Positions 36,895 to 47,639 of a stretch of DNA of 64,000 bases are shown here, piece after piece. A program made the position numbers and the translations under genes. Position 1 is the first letter of the stretch. Each line of letters starts with the position of its first letter. The notes beneath the pieces are model-generated. The model was not told the origin of the DNA. It did no database searches and saw only the letters and a list, made by a program, of their open reading frames with translations. Origin of the DNA: Oxytricha trifallax (lineage: Eukaryota > Ciliophora > Spirotrichea > Sporadotrichida > Oxytrichidae); assembly GCA_000711775.1 (NCBI GenBank), contig ARYC01000096.1:57937-121936 (forward strand), written 5' to 3'.

Positions 36895-37155
36895 ATGTGT
36901 GCAGTGTCTTTGTATCGTAGTTATATTCCCCTCAGAACTTGGTTGTGCCGACCCGAGGGCTTGTGTACATTGTTATCTCAGAGTTTGTTGTTGCAGCTTC
37001 AGTTAGACTGGATTTAAACCCTAGTCTATGCAACATCGTAACGAGTAGACCAATCGTTACCCCCCTTGAGTGAACACGTTGCTATATGCAGCTCGCTTGG
37101 CCAGCGGGTAGTGTTCTTCTAGGGACCAAGATTCTTTGTATACAGTTTTTTCGTT
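36895..37155 (+). ncRNA. GC-rich island ending in T-run, candidate RNA gene
   Basis: About 250 bp of balanced base composition in extremely AT-rich surroundings, with no ORF under the ciliate code that fits its boundaries. It ends at a TTTTTT run (37147-37152), which would suit RNA polymerase III. The word TGCAACATCGTAACGAGTAG at 37026-37045 has a close relative at 49461-49481. No match to SRP, RNase P, U-snRNA or telomerase RNA was recognised by eye. The strand and the RNA call are guesses. Confidence 0.3.
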
Positions 37156-38782
37156 TAGTTCTAATTAAATTTTTTAATTCTTATATAGGTATAATGTGAA
37201 ACAATTTTAATTCAAAATGATTCAAATCCAGGGAAAAATGTCAAAGCAACTTATAAAATGGAAATACTCCTCAATAAAATCTAACTCCAAATTATGAATC
37301 AATTGTAAAATTCATCAACATTTGTTTGTAGAATCTCAAATATATCTTTTCAATTACATATGATTTAGATTTCAAATTGAAAGAAATATGATACAATTTA
37401 GAATATTTCTATAGTCAAAATAAATAAAGTATAGCAGATTATACATCGTCTTAAATATAAGATAAAAATCAATGGTAAGTATTTATTTCATTTTAAGAAT
37501 ATAATATAAAATTGATGCTTTTATAATGATTTTTGCATTCAAATTCAAAGGAATACTTTAAAATTATTTAATACAATTTATATAACAATTATTCCTTCTA
37601 TATTTATATAATTAGATATATTGTAAGATAAAAAAAATAAAATTATAAAAATTATTAAATATATAGCATCGTAATTAATTTATAAATATAAATTTATTTA
37701 AAATTTTCATCAAATTTGATGATTATATAGACTTATTTCAATTGGTAATTACTGCTAAATTTATTTATAGATCGTTATTTTTAAATTAAATTCTATATTA
37801 TATGTTTCATTGAACAATTCAAGATAGAATATGTATGTCAATCCAAATCCAATTATGAAAAAGTCTTTTGCTATAAATTTTCTATTATTATATAAATAAC
37901 TTTATTATAAAACTATTAAACTATATTTATAACTGGCTATAAAACTCAAATAATGCTTGTATAAATTTTATATAGGAAAGGAATTGTTTAAAATTAAAAA
38001 TTATAATTTATATATATAAAATGATTTGAAAATACTTTTTGCATTAAAAAATAACAGTATAAATTTTATTTTTAATTTTAATTTTTTATATAAAAAATAT
38101 TAATTTACATTTCTATTTTTTTTACTTATATTTGAGATTCAATCTTCAAATTTGAGAATTGCAAAAGGAAATTTAGTCGGGATATTTGAATTGGAACTTT
38201 GTCAAATCTCAAATATTTAGAATTGAGTAGTTCCCATTTTAGATTGAAAGTAAATTACCATGTGATCAATTTGTGAATGTCATAAGGTATAATCTGAAAT
38301 TTCTGCGATCAATTTGTTTTTAATTCTAAAATATGTTAAGATTGAATTCACAATTTCATCAAATAGTTAATAAATTAATAAATAAAATAAAAAAATGCAT
38401 TTTATATAGTAATTGATATTAGAATACTAAAAGATGAGGATTTAGGGTAAATTTAAAGATTATTTTATTTAATATATTTTAAATACAAATTTTGATCTAT
38501 AATTCTCAATAAATTAATAATTTTATTTTATATGTAAAAAAATATGAGTAAGAAATATTTGATAGTAAAATTAAGAAATTTGAGAAACATAAATTATTTG
38601 TTTACTATTATGTAAAATAGAATTAATATTTTTTATTATTTATATATAAATGTATCATATTTTAAATACATTGAGATTGATATGTAATGTATATTGATAG
38701 TGGATTGTTAAATTTATGTGTTTAAATCGATTAAATTTTAGCTGAATTAAAATAAGCTTAATAATAAATTCTTATAGCCCTT
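37156..38782. other. AT-rich non-coding DNA inside the SecA element
   Basis: Extremely AT-rich, with no supported ORF or repeat family. Typical of germline-limited DNA. Confidence 0.5.
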
Positions 38783-38799
38783 CAAAACCCCAAAACCCC
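38783..38799. repeat. internal C-A4-C4-A4-C4 17-mer
   Basis: An exact copy of the TBE tip, but the following sequence (TGCTCGATTAAACTT) is not TBE-like. It faces the G4T4G4 at 39295-39308, so 38783-39310 could also be a small element with telomere-like ends inside or at the edge of the SecA element. Confidence 0.7.
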
Positions 38800-39195
38800 T
38801 GCTCGATTAAACTTGGGATTTTATTGCACTGGTTGGAAATAATGACCGCAGGCAAGAGAGACATGAAGTCTACGCTTTTGCAGGAATTTAGAGCTAAAGC
38901 AAGTGTACATGAACGAGACTATGGTCCTTTGAATTCCACCATAGTAGTTAAGTTTTAAAATTTAATAGTATTAATAATTTAATTAAAATTTGAATTAAGG
39001 AAAAGAGGGAGGTTCAAAACGAGTGCCCCATGAACCTTGCAAATGACGCAACTCAGCTCACAGATGTCAAAAGTAGGGTAAGGACCACATATTCTTCATC
39101 TACGCACTGTGCTCTATCCAATGGTAAAGTATGGGACCGAAATAAAATTCGAACTTTTTTCCCACATTACTGATCATTGGAAACTGCACTTTGAA
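38800..39195. other. right subterminal region of the SecA element
   Basis: Non-coding, GC-richer than the surroundings between 38840-38940 and 39001-39160. The part from 39001 shares ordered landmarks with 11270-11490, so it belongs to the repeat family rather than to unique DNA. Confidence 0.5.
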
Positions 39196-39312
39196 GGCCC
39201 TATAATAAGTTAAATTGTGAAGTTTGGAATTTCGCTATTTATCGATATTAAATCATCACTATACCAACTTATAAAACTATCACGCATACATGTATTGGGG
39301 TTTTGGGGTTTA
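39196..39312. repeat. right inverted terminal repeat of the SecA element
   Basis: Reverse complement of 28885-28996 with about one mismatch in the aligned part and an extra TTTTGGGG unit near the tip, which reads GGGGTTTTGGGGTT before TA. Confidence 0.85.
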
Positions 39313-39938
39313 TATTAAGAGTAACTATTTACACCAATATTTAATAATTGATTTATTTATCTACTGTATGTATACTATCCATCATCATTATTATGCAGTT
39401 CCATTTACTATTGCTAATCCCCATTTTCATAAGAAAATACAGTGTGCGACTAAGAGGATTGGGAGCACTGTGAAGAATAGGCTGACTTTGGCATTCTTTG
39501 CAAGTGATGTGAATTTATTGATGTTTAAGATGTGTGATTTGAAGCATTCTTATGACATAATATATTTAAACTTAAATTAAAATGTATTTATATAAATTAA
39601 TATAATACTTTTAATTTAATTATCTTAATTATAATAAATAAATCTGACCAGGGGTAGCATTAAAATTTAAATAATTACTAGGTTGTGATTGTGAATGATT
39701 ATTGAAATTTGAAGCCATTTTCAATTTTTCTGCAAATATAATTCAATTTTAAATTAAACTGACTCTCTTTAACTTATCAAACAATTTAAATTTTTCCCAA
39801 ATTACGTTCATTAAATTTCACAATACAAATTATTCAAGTTTATGTGTGATTCAAATGAATTGAAGAAGTTGATTTATATAATGAATCTTAAATATTGTTA
39901 GCTCTTCGATTCTTTCTAATTAATGAGTGACACAAATT
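39313..39938. other. spacer right of the SecA element
   Basis: A short frame exists at 39320-39580 with weak coding character and no recognised product. The rest is AT-rich. No feature supported. Confidence 0.4.
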
Positions 39939-40004
39939 TATATAAACTTGGGGGGGACTTTTTTACTATTATTATTAAAATTTACCCCCCAGTAAGTTTA
40001 TATA
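39939..40004. repeat. inverted repeat with G7/C6 core
   Basis: TATATAAACTTGGGGGGG at 39939-39956 pairs with CCCCCCAGTAAGTTTATATA at 39985-40004, with a small bulge. It lies about 160 bp beyond the eS10 stop codon. Role unknown: possibly a 3' boundary or an eliminated segment. Confidence 0.6.
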
Positions 40005-40162
40005 ATATAGAAAGAAAGATAGGATATATTGAGAGAGATTAGTTGTATTGAATCTTTAGAGAATATTTTGCAGCAGTGAGAGATTGATCTGCAACTACTT
40101 GAACTTGTGAGGCTCAGCCGTACTTGATGGCGCTTGAGAGCGACTCATCAACAGTAATGCGC

Positions 40163-40890
40163 TCATCTTTGACCTCTTCCGAGTCCAGTTGGTCTGGCGC
40201 CCTCTTCGGTGGCTCTGGTTGGCTTCTCATCATCGTCTTCACCCTTGGCCTTTGGGGCAGCGGTGGTTCTCTTCTTCTTGAAGGTGGCTGGAACGATGTC
40301 GCTTGGGAGTGCTATTATTAAACATTAATTAATTTTATATACTCCTCAATGATTTTTATGTTGATTTTTGAATTTCCAATGTAAAAAGGGGTCTCAAAGA
40401 TTGTTCACTAAATTTTAGAATCCTCCTATCTTGCAATAAAATGAAAATATTAGAAAAAGGGATACAGGAAACGGGTAAATAATATCTTACAAAGTTCCTT
40501 GACGAGGAATTGAACACCCTTGTTAGTGATTGTGTAGTAAGCCCATTACCAGCAGAAGACATCTTGGACAAGTCCCTTTGACTTGAGTGACTTCACGACC
40601 ATCATTACTTAAAGGTTGGGCACATCTTGCAAGTTTTATATATAAATGCAATTCTTCTAGTAAATTGACTATAATTTATAATAATATTGTAGAATTTTAT
40701 TCCCCAAGCATGTGAAATAAAAGAAAACTTTAGTAATAAACAATATTAAAAGCAGTATAATTGATTTATGAATAATTTTAATTAAGTTTTGATGCTTGGG
40801 TAGGTAAGAATCCTTCTTGACGACAAGGACACCTTCAGCCAACAAGTACTCGTAGATCTTTCTTTTGTTTTCCTTTGACACTAAAACCAT
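40163..40890 (-). CDS. RPS10: ribosomal protein eS10, with one IES and one intron
   Basis: Coding parts: 40890-40784, then, after removal of an IES at 40638-40790 (one pointer copy kept), 40630-40491, an intron at 40312-40490 (GTAAG...TAATAG), and 40311-40163. The product is 131 aa. Family landmarks: RKIYEYLLAEGVLVVKKD, YLPKH, VPNLQVMMVVKSLKSKG, YYTITNKGVQFL and DIVPATFKKKRTT, then a tail ending GLGRGQR. It is a component of the small ribosomal subunit, at its head. Gln residues encoded by TAA confirm the ciliate code. An in-frame ATG 12 nt upstream (MKIK) is less like the family. Confidence 0.95.
40638..40790. other. IES in the eS10 gene, pointer AAGTTTT
   Basis: A 153-bp AT-rich insert flanked by AAGTTTT at 40631-40637 and 40784-40790. 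It lacks GT...AG ends. Removal with one pointer copy joins codons to give KHQNLQDVPNLQ, exactly as expected in eS10. This is a conventional, non-scrambled IES. Confidence 0.92.
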
Positions 40891-41327
40891 CTTGATCTTC
40901 AACTAAGAGATTATATATTCAATAATAATTAATATCACTCATTCCTTATTATATTATTTAACACAATTATTTCATCTGCACTCACATCGCAAATATACAA
41001 CTCAATTAGTATCAAATTACATATAATAGTGTCTTAAAGTTTTTTTTTCTTCTCAATATTTTAGAGTTAAGCAAGGGAAATTAGTTTAATGATTTTAGGG
41101 TTTTTAATTGTAAATTACTATATAAAAATAATATTTTTAGTGAATTTCAATGATTTTGATTTTAAAAAAAAAGCTAATATGGCTTTTTAGATAAATTATC
41201 TTTTTATCTTGTAAATAATTTTGAAAATTGTTGTAATTTATGAATAAATATTTACAAGATTCTGGCTTTATAATTTAATGTCTATAACACTTAAGCATAT
41301 ACTTTAAAAATCAACGGGTCTCCCGTC

Positions 41328-42199
41328 TCAGCAGCATCCCCTTTTCTTCTGCTTTAAATCCAGAGGCCTAATATTTGCTAAATTTTATGAATTTCTGTAC
41401 TTCAAGCTAATCGCATTATGATATATCTCTTATCTATGATTCGCATTATTTTCTTTATTTTATTCTTTTTACTCTAAGTCAATTCTATTTTATAGCTCCA
41501 AACACTTCTCAATGACTCTTTCAATTAATTTTTCCACGCCTAAGTCATCTAAGACACTCACTTCGATGAATTCACACTCCATACTATCACAAAATTGACC
41601 TATTTCCAAGCGACTAATTGCTCTTTGCTATTCTAAGTCATGTTTATTCCCAATAATCACTATGTTTTTTATTGGGAAATCGTTGTAGTAATTGTACTAG
41701 TCTATCCATTTGAATAGATGGAAAAATGACTCAGAATTTGTAATGTCAAAAACTAGGATTGCGCAATGTGTTCCTCTGTAATATGAAGTAGTAATGCTAG
41801 TATGAAATAAATTTTACTAAAATTCTTAACTTAATTTCATATTTTGAGTTTATAATAAATACAACTAGTAAACCTATCTTATCCAGCTGTATCCCAAATT
41901 TGTAATCTAACTTTCTATCCAGTTTTTTCATGCAAAAATGTTCTACTCTTACAGTCTACTCCCACAGTCATTTCATATTATTCATTTCGCTTATTTTCTG
42001 CTATTCGCATGAGAAGTGAAGTTTTCCCGCAACATGGATCTCCAATGATTATTATCTTAAATTAGTGATCAAATCTTTTGGTTGTCGCGAATTGTGATTG
42101 TTGGTTGTTTTCTAAAGGCTTAATTTGAAGGGGATCTTGGGATTGTTATTAGGTTTCATGAATATAAGTAGAGGGTGACTTATTAATATTTTACTCCAT
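41328..42199 (-). CDS. Rab-like small GTPase, 267 aa, interrupted by an IES
   Basis: Coding 42199-41865 and 41796-41328 after removal of a 68-bp IES. A Q/N-rich N-terminal extension of about 45 residues precedes the G domain. G boxes: GDPCCGKTS (P-loop), TVGVD (switch I), WDTAGQDRF (switch II) and NKHD (base recognition). The C-terminus is KKRGCC, a double-cysteine prenylation signal typical of Rabs that act on membranes in vesicle traffic. SAK is not conserved as such (EVSVLDD). The subfamily cannot be assigned by eye. Confidence 0.92.
41803..41870. other. IES in the Rab-like gene, pointer CTAGTA
   Basis: A 68-bp AT-rich insert between CTAGTA copies at 41797-41802 and 41865-41870. Keeping one copy restores the Rab sequence GQDRFTSITTSYYRG. 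It has no splice-site ends. Confidence 0.9.
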
Positions 42200-42633
42200 T
42201 GTGAAATTAATAATAATATATAGAGGAATTATAGTTATTAGACATTTTATAACAGGAATACTATAAATTCGATAATAGTTGAAAAATTGTAATAAAATAA
42301 TTAAATAAATGAAATAAAAATAATTAATGAAAATTTCGATGAAAAATATATTGAAAGATGCTGATATTTATTTCCATAAAATTAATTAGTTCATTTAAAG
42401 ATATATTTAAGTGTTTCAAATAAAATACAAATAAAAATTTATTGCAAATCCTTGATATAAAAAACAATTTACGAGCATAATTTATCATTTTTATTCCGTC
42501 TTAAATGGTAACAATTTATATAAACATTATTTTAGTATTTTCACTGGATAAACTGTATTCCTGGAATATTAATAAAAAATAGTCTTTGATTAATTCAATT
42601 ATTTGAATAGATTTATCATTCATTAATTTGCTA
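42200..42633. other. AT-rich intergenic spacer
   Basis: Lies between the Rab-like start and the Sey1-like stop. No gene recognised; probably contains promoter and 3' flank, plus chromosome-end boundaries used in macronuclear development. Confidence 0.4.
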
Positions 42634-43000
42634 ATCACAACTGCATATTAAATCTGCCCATGACCACGTTAACTGTCTGTCTGGCTAGTGGTCCAATTAC
42701 CGGACCTAACCCCATAGAGTACAACAAAGACACTCCTCCCAGTATCATTATTTATATTTTATAGATTAAAAGTCAGGCTTATCTATCTCAAATTTATAAT
42801 CTTTTTTACTTATCATATCAAATGTATATAAACTAATCATGACGATTGGGTAGAAAATAAGTGGAGAGCTGAGCCATCCGATTACGTTATCTGCTGCGAA
42901 GAAGGCCAATAGCAAATAAATCCACCATGGAATAGTAGTTGCCTGGATATTGTGATGCTTTCTGATTGCTTCTTCCAACACAAAGTCAACGTCTTATAAA
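42634..43000 (-). CDS. SEY1: Sey1/RHD3-like GTPase, C-terminal fragment
   Basis: Two coding blocks (about 43000-42841 and 42743-42634) joined after removal of a 92-bp IES. They give a membrane-hairpin region: IPWWIYLLLAFFAADN, PLIFYPIVMILGGV and YSMGLGPVIGPLARQ, then RFNMQL and TGA. This matches the C-terminal transmembrane segment of Sey1/RHD3/atlastin-type ER-fusion GTPases. The GTPase domain is not here: TBE-C starts at 43054 and no continuation is seen beyond it, so the rest of the gene lies elsewhere. The 5' limit is approximate. Confidence 0.75.
42749..42840. other. IES in the Sey1-like gene, pointer ATCAT
   Basis: A 92-bp insert between ATCAT copies at 42744-42748 and 42836-42840. Removal with one copy joins YPIVM to ILGGVSLLYSM in frame. 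Confidence 0.85.
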
Positions 43001-43192
43001 TTTTGCTTGATATATAAATAGTTACTGCGTATATTAATTTTGAAAGGGGGAATCAAAACCCCAAAACCCCTTAGTGAGGTTTATAAGTGCTTTGATTTGT
43101 AGGGTATAGTTGGGGTCTTATTGGGGTTAGTAGAGAAAACGCATGTTTTTTATAAATTTAATGAATATTTAATGATTATTACTGTACTTAAT

Positions 43193-44669
43193 TCAAACAA
43201 ATTTTATCTGCTTATCTTTGTGATACCTTTTGAATTTAGCAGTCTGTAGTTTTTTTTTTGCTTTTTTTTGTTTTTCTTTTTGTTCTAGTATATCATCCAA
43301 TGATTATCGTGGATATGCTGGAGCTTTTACGATGACCATCTCAACTATCTTCTTAATTTCATTGCATATTTCATCTTGCTTAATATGTTTAGCAGCCAAA
43401 CTTATTGATTATTTCTCAAGTTTTGTTCCAAAGTATGACATACTTTCCATATCGCACTCTAAGATAATTACAGCTACAGCCCAAAAATCCCATTATACAG
43501 AGCCATTTGTCCATTTCTCTCTTATAGGGAAGTATCCTGGAGTGCCTAAAACCTTAGCTAAAGTCACTATCTCCTGTCTTATTGCTCTGTTGAAATCTAT
43601 GACTACTACTTCTAAAGGGCAGAGATTTAGCATTACATTTTCTGGCTTCAAATCTCTATGAACATACCCTAGATCATGGAGCTCATTCACACCCTTAGTC
43701 ATATCTGTGAGTATCTCATTCAAATCATCAGGATATCTATTATGGTAGAGATACTCTCTTAGAAACATTCAAAACTTCTTGAGTCTCAAAGCAATAAAAC
43801 CATGACCAAGTATAACTCCGTCGACTTAGCTAAGTTCTTGCATTATCTTTTCTAAGCCTCTCTCAGTACTATGTATTCATTTGCAAACTCATTTTAATAT
43901 TGCTCGTTCTTAATGAGATACTTGAATGGATATACCTTGTATGCAAATTCATCAACAACTATAAGTTTTACCTTGTCAGGTACGTCAATATTCAAATAGT
44001 TTTCAATACAGCTGCTTATATCGACTGCATTTAATGCAGGTATATACATTGCTCTCTCTTATAAGCATGCAATATACATACCATTTGCTGTTGGTTCATT
44101 GACTCAAACCGATTCTATCTCTTAAGTCTCTCCTACTGCTCTATTTGTGAATCAAGAGAGTTATTTTTTCTTTTAGCAGGTACAAGCTTTTAAGTTTCCT
44201 CATCTTTAATCAGGAATTCGCTTAAATGATGCTTTTGCATATGTCTCTTTACTTTAGCTGAGTGAGTATAAGACTTCATGCAGGTAGTGCATTAGTATCT
44301 ACCATCTACTTTATCAATCTTGAAGTAGATCTTAGCTCTACCAGAGTGTACCTCTTTGATGTGTCTCTTCAAGCTAGACTCAGTTGAGAAAAAATTTTAG
44401 CAGCCTTCACATTAAAATGTTTTAATTTTTTCTATTGGTTGCTGTTCCTTATCTTCCTCAACCAATTCAACTTATGTTTAAACTCCCATCTCAGCACTCT
44501 ACTTCTTGTTTTAAACTTAAATTTTAAAGACCTCAGGTTCAAACTCTAGAGCTCTTAGCTCTACCTCCTTTTCAATATAAATTACTTCTGGTTTCTTGGA
44601 GGAGCCAAAGTTGAGCAATGATTAACCTGTTCCAAGAGAAACTGCCTTACGATTTAAGTTAGCCGCCAT
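43193..44669 (-). pseudogene. TBE-C zinc-finger/kinase gene, frame-shifted
   Basis: It starts at the ATG complement of 44667-44669 (MAANLNRKAVSLG) and the family end is TGA at 43193-43195. Two C2H2 fingers are complete: CEGCQNFF...HIKEVH and CTTCMKSY...HMQKHH. The kinase half has AYKVYPFKY (candidate ATP-site Lys), HRDLKPENVM, IDFNR in place of DFG, and GTPGYFP. Frame breaks occur near 44040-44060, 43825 and 43767, so this copy is not translatable as one protein. Confidence 0.82.
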
Positions 44670-44847
44670 GTTTAAATTCAAATTTAAATTTCTATTATTA
44701 ATAAGTAAAAACCTCACTGGCTATACTAACTTTGTATAGGAGCTGGCACTGCAACAACAATGGTTGATTCTTAGGTGTTAGACATCATATTTATACTTAG
44801 TTTATAACTATAAATTTTCTAATTTTATGCTTAATATTTTTAATTTT

Positions 44848-45052
44848 GGTACCAACTGAGAATAAATTCAGGTTGGTACTGGTACCAATTAGGTTTTGAA
44901 CCATTTTGGAACTTTTCCATTAAAACCTCATTAGTTTAAAACTAGGTACTAATTAAGTTTTGGTACTATTAAATTGGTACCAATTAAATTTAAACGAATT
45001 TAGTACCGTACTAATCAAATTTAAACAAATTTAGTACTAATTTAATGGAACT
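44848..45052. repeat. TBE-C palindromic repeat array
   Basis: Repeated GGTACCAATT, GGTACT and TTTAGTAC words between the divergent zinc-finger/kinase and 22K starts. Same position as, but different sequence from, the arrays of the other two TBE groups. Confidence 0.6.
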
Positions 45053-45234
45053 AAATTGATAAAAATGGAGCTCCATCTCTGAAGTTTGTTACAGCTTCTG
45101 CCAGCCTTCTCCACGTATCCTTACCAGGTTGACCTCCTATAAGATGCCCATATTTAATACTAAGATTATTAACACTAGGATCCAGAACTCTATATATTAA
45201 AATTTGAAATTCAATAACAAGAGAAGGAACAAGA

Positions 45235-46025
45235 ATGGAATCTATAAGTACTGCAATGAAGAGGGTTGAAGCTTAAGAAATGATCTCAAGATTTAGAAGC
45301 AAGGAAGATCTCTATCGATACCTCACTTAGCATGGTAAGCATGTGACATATACTTAATCATATATTATAGTGGATTTATTCCTTCCAACGATGGAATGTA
45401 CCAAAATTTCATTCTTAAAAGCTATACTCTGCGATGAGAAGAAAGCCTTCAAAAACAGTGAAATAAAGTTGATAGATATACCAAACTACCCAGAGATTTC
45501 AGTCACTAATCTCTACGAGGATGCGATGAAAGATGAAGAGTTGGTAGTTTATCTTCCTACCAAGAAACAACTCTCTAACAAGCTTCCAGAAAGGAGCTTC
45601 TTCTTTGGAGTACTTGGTACTTTAAGAGAGAGTTATCTCAGAGAGATCATTGAAGAAGCTCACAAAAAACGCTACTCTAATTCTCCTGAAGATTAAAAGA
45701 AGCAAGGCATACTAATAAGCGAGACCTGGCTCGCTGAGCTTAAGAAACACCCATTCCTCTCTAGTAAGCTTTGATTCATAACTTTGTAGGGAAACCTGGA
45801 ACTGGTATATTCCTAATGAAAGAGCATGCGAAGGTTCACAGAGAGAGAAAGTCATAGACTATTTATGAAGTGAGCAAAAGACTTTATAAAGATGTCTAAA
45901 AGCTAGAAGAAATGAACATAGATGCAGGAGCTGGCACAAAGAGAAGAAATATGGGTCCAAGCAAGCCTTAAGAAGAGGAGAAGAAAGAGAAGCCAAACCC
46001 CTTTATGGGCCAATTTAATATGTGA
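45235..46025 (+). CDS. TBE-C 22K protein, 254 aa
   Basis: Exons 45235-45763 and 45790-46025, with a 26-nt intron (GTAAG...TTTGTAG). It starts MESISTAMKRVEAQEM and ends GQFNM followed by TGA. It shares with TBE-D the blocks FRSKEDL, LFLPTME, TKISFL, NYPEISVTNLY, LPTKKQLSNKLPER, and after the intron GTGIFLMKE. No frameshift seen. A TATATA at about 45191 lies some 40 bp upstream. Function unknown; convergent with the transposase, 6 bp between stops. Confidence 0.9.
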
Positions 46026-46031
46026 ATATAT

Positions 46032-47094
46032 TCATTCGTTTAAATCTAAAACTTATTTATAAACATTCATTCTTCCTTCTCTCGCACAAACTGTTGTCTT
46101 ATCTACGCTTACTCTCTTACAGCTGCTTTGAATCAATCTACTGTATCGATAGGCAAGTCATGCATAAGATGATACAGCAGCAGCTTCTTGTATTGAGTCT
46201 TGATTTAACTCCAATAGAATTCTATTCCATTAAATTAAGGACTATAAGGAACGTTATAAACAGGAGTTATATTTAGGTCTTCATAAGCTTTCTTAGACTC
46301 CTTAGTCTTATGAACTGAAAGGTTATCAACAAACAGGATGATCTCTTGGTTGCTATACTTCTCTCTGAGCTTATGTAGGAACTCTATATACTACTCTCGC
46401 TTAATAGAGCGAGGGTGAATCACATAACTCTCTAAGCCTGAATCTTCACTTATACCAGCTAAAATTGCATGGGTGACTACCTTCACTTTTTAGTCATAAA
46501 CTTCTATATTATCATACTTCTTATACCATGACTTATTAATAAAAGTGTTGAACGTAAACACAGCTTCATCTGCATGTATGAACTTGATGTTATTATCAAT
46601 AGCTCTCTGCATTTAATCATATATATAGTTTAAATTATTACTATAAAATGGCACTGTAAAATCAATCACTCTCTTCACTCTGTTGACAGTCTTGAAAGTA
46701 ATACCATTTCTTCTATAAATGTTGGCTATAGTCTAAGGAGAGATGCGCATATCAGGAAACTTGCGATGAACATTACAGCTCGCTAGTCTAGAGGAAAGTG
46801 TGCCCAATACTTTAAAGTCTTAGAGTCACAGAGGTGGTCAATATGGTGCTGTGAGAACTTTTATTTTCTAGCAGGATGCTTTCAAGTACCAGAATTAAAA
46901 TGCTAAACAGCTAACATGCAGTGATATCTAACAGTAGAGGCACTCTTGTGTAAGAGCTTTGCAATAGCTGCATAATTCAATACTGGTTTGACTTAATCTA
47001 TATTAATACTCGTACCATACCTAAGCTGAAGCAGTAAATCTAAATATTTATCATCATAAATAGACCCTAAATTTCGCTGATTTCTATTTCTCAT
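46032..47094 (-). pseudogene. TBE-C transposase with frameshifts
   Basis: It starts at the ATG complement of 47092-47094 (MRNRNQRNLGSIYDD) and the family stop is at 46032-46034. The span is 1063 nt, two short of the 1065 nt of the intact genes. One deletion lies in the ATGTTTCAT region (about 46773). The DDE motif regions remain recognisable. Confidence 0.82.
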
Positions 47095-47196
47095 ATTGCA
47101 ATTTGACCTAGTTTCTCTACTAACCCCAATAAGACCCCAACTATACCCTACAAATCAAAGCACTTATAAACCTCACTAAGGGGTTTTGGGGTTTTG

Positions 47197-47639
47197 ATTA
47201 TTTATTATTGTTTTGAATCAAAAAGCTAAAAATAAGGGAATAATCATGATCAATACACTAATAAAAAATACAATGATTACGTTAGAATTTTAATTTGCAA
47301 TCTATTAACTTTTTTATAATTTTGAAATTTAATAAACTCAATAGTTTAGAAGATAATTTAGTAAAAATTGCAATACCAAATACAAGATTAGGAATAAACA
47401 TAGGTAAATAACGAAGATTTGTTGAAATATAAATGGACTCAGTTTTCTAAATATTTGGTTCTTAATTCATGTATTTAATCTTTCTAAAAGTCTGGTGAAA
47501 ATTAAAAATAAAAATAGTTTTGTTAAACATCAATAATAATAATATGATTGCATAGAGGCCTCTGGGGACCCCCAATCTAATATACATTGGTAACAAGTAA
47601 GGGACAAGCCCTTTTAGTTTTTATAGTGATTCTTTGTCA
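47197..47639. other. spacer right of TBE-C
   Basis: AT-rich, with a short GC-richer patch at 47555-47620. No feature recognised. Confidence 0.45.

Larger units (their letters stand above)
28887..39310. mobile_element. candidate 10.4-kb TBE-like transposon with SecA-like helicase
   Basis: The ends at 28885-28996 and 39196-39312 are inverted repeats of about 110 bp, nearly identical apart from one extra GGGGTTTT unit on the right. Each tip reads AACCCC and is flanked by TA, the Tc1/mariner target. Inside are a SecA-like helicase gene (plus), a 22K-like gene (minus) and a DD34E transposase gene (plus), the same order and relative orientations as in a TBE, then about 3.4 kb of AT-rich non-coding DNA. 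The genes are open throughout. That both ends belong to one element is inference from their near identity. Confidence 0.75.
43054..47196. mobile_element. TBE-C, complete telomere-bearing element of a third group (4143 bp)
   Basis: Ends are C-A4-C4-A4-C4 with an inverted repeat of about 77 bp that differs from TBE-B/D in its inner half (GGGTATAGTTGGGGTC). Flanks are AAT and ATT. Gene order is as in other TBEs, but coding sequences are clearly diverged. The 22K gene is intact; the zinc-finger/kinase and transposase genes have frameshifts. Confidence 0.95.

Noticed and set aside
39100..39165. TTCGAAC and TGGATAG-like words suggestive of tRNA boxes on the minus strand
   Set aside because: The order of the boxes is reversed for a tRNA, no cloverleaf could be drawn, and the words are not kept in the relic copy at 11380-11430.
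40124..40321. plus-strand frame rich in Ser, Gly and Leu
   Set aside because: It is the reverse strand of the last eS10 exon, which has clear family homology.
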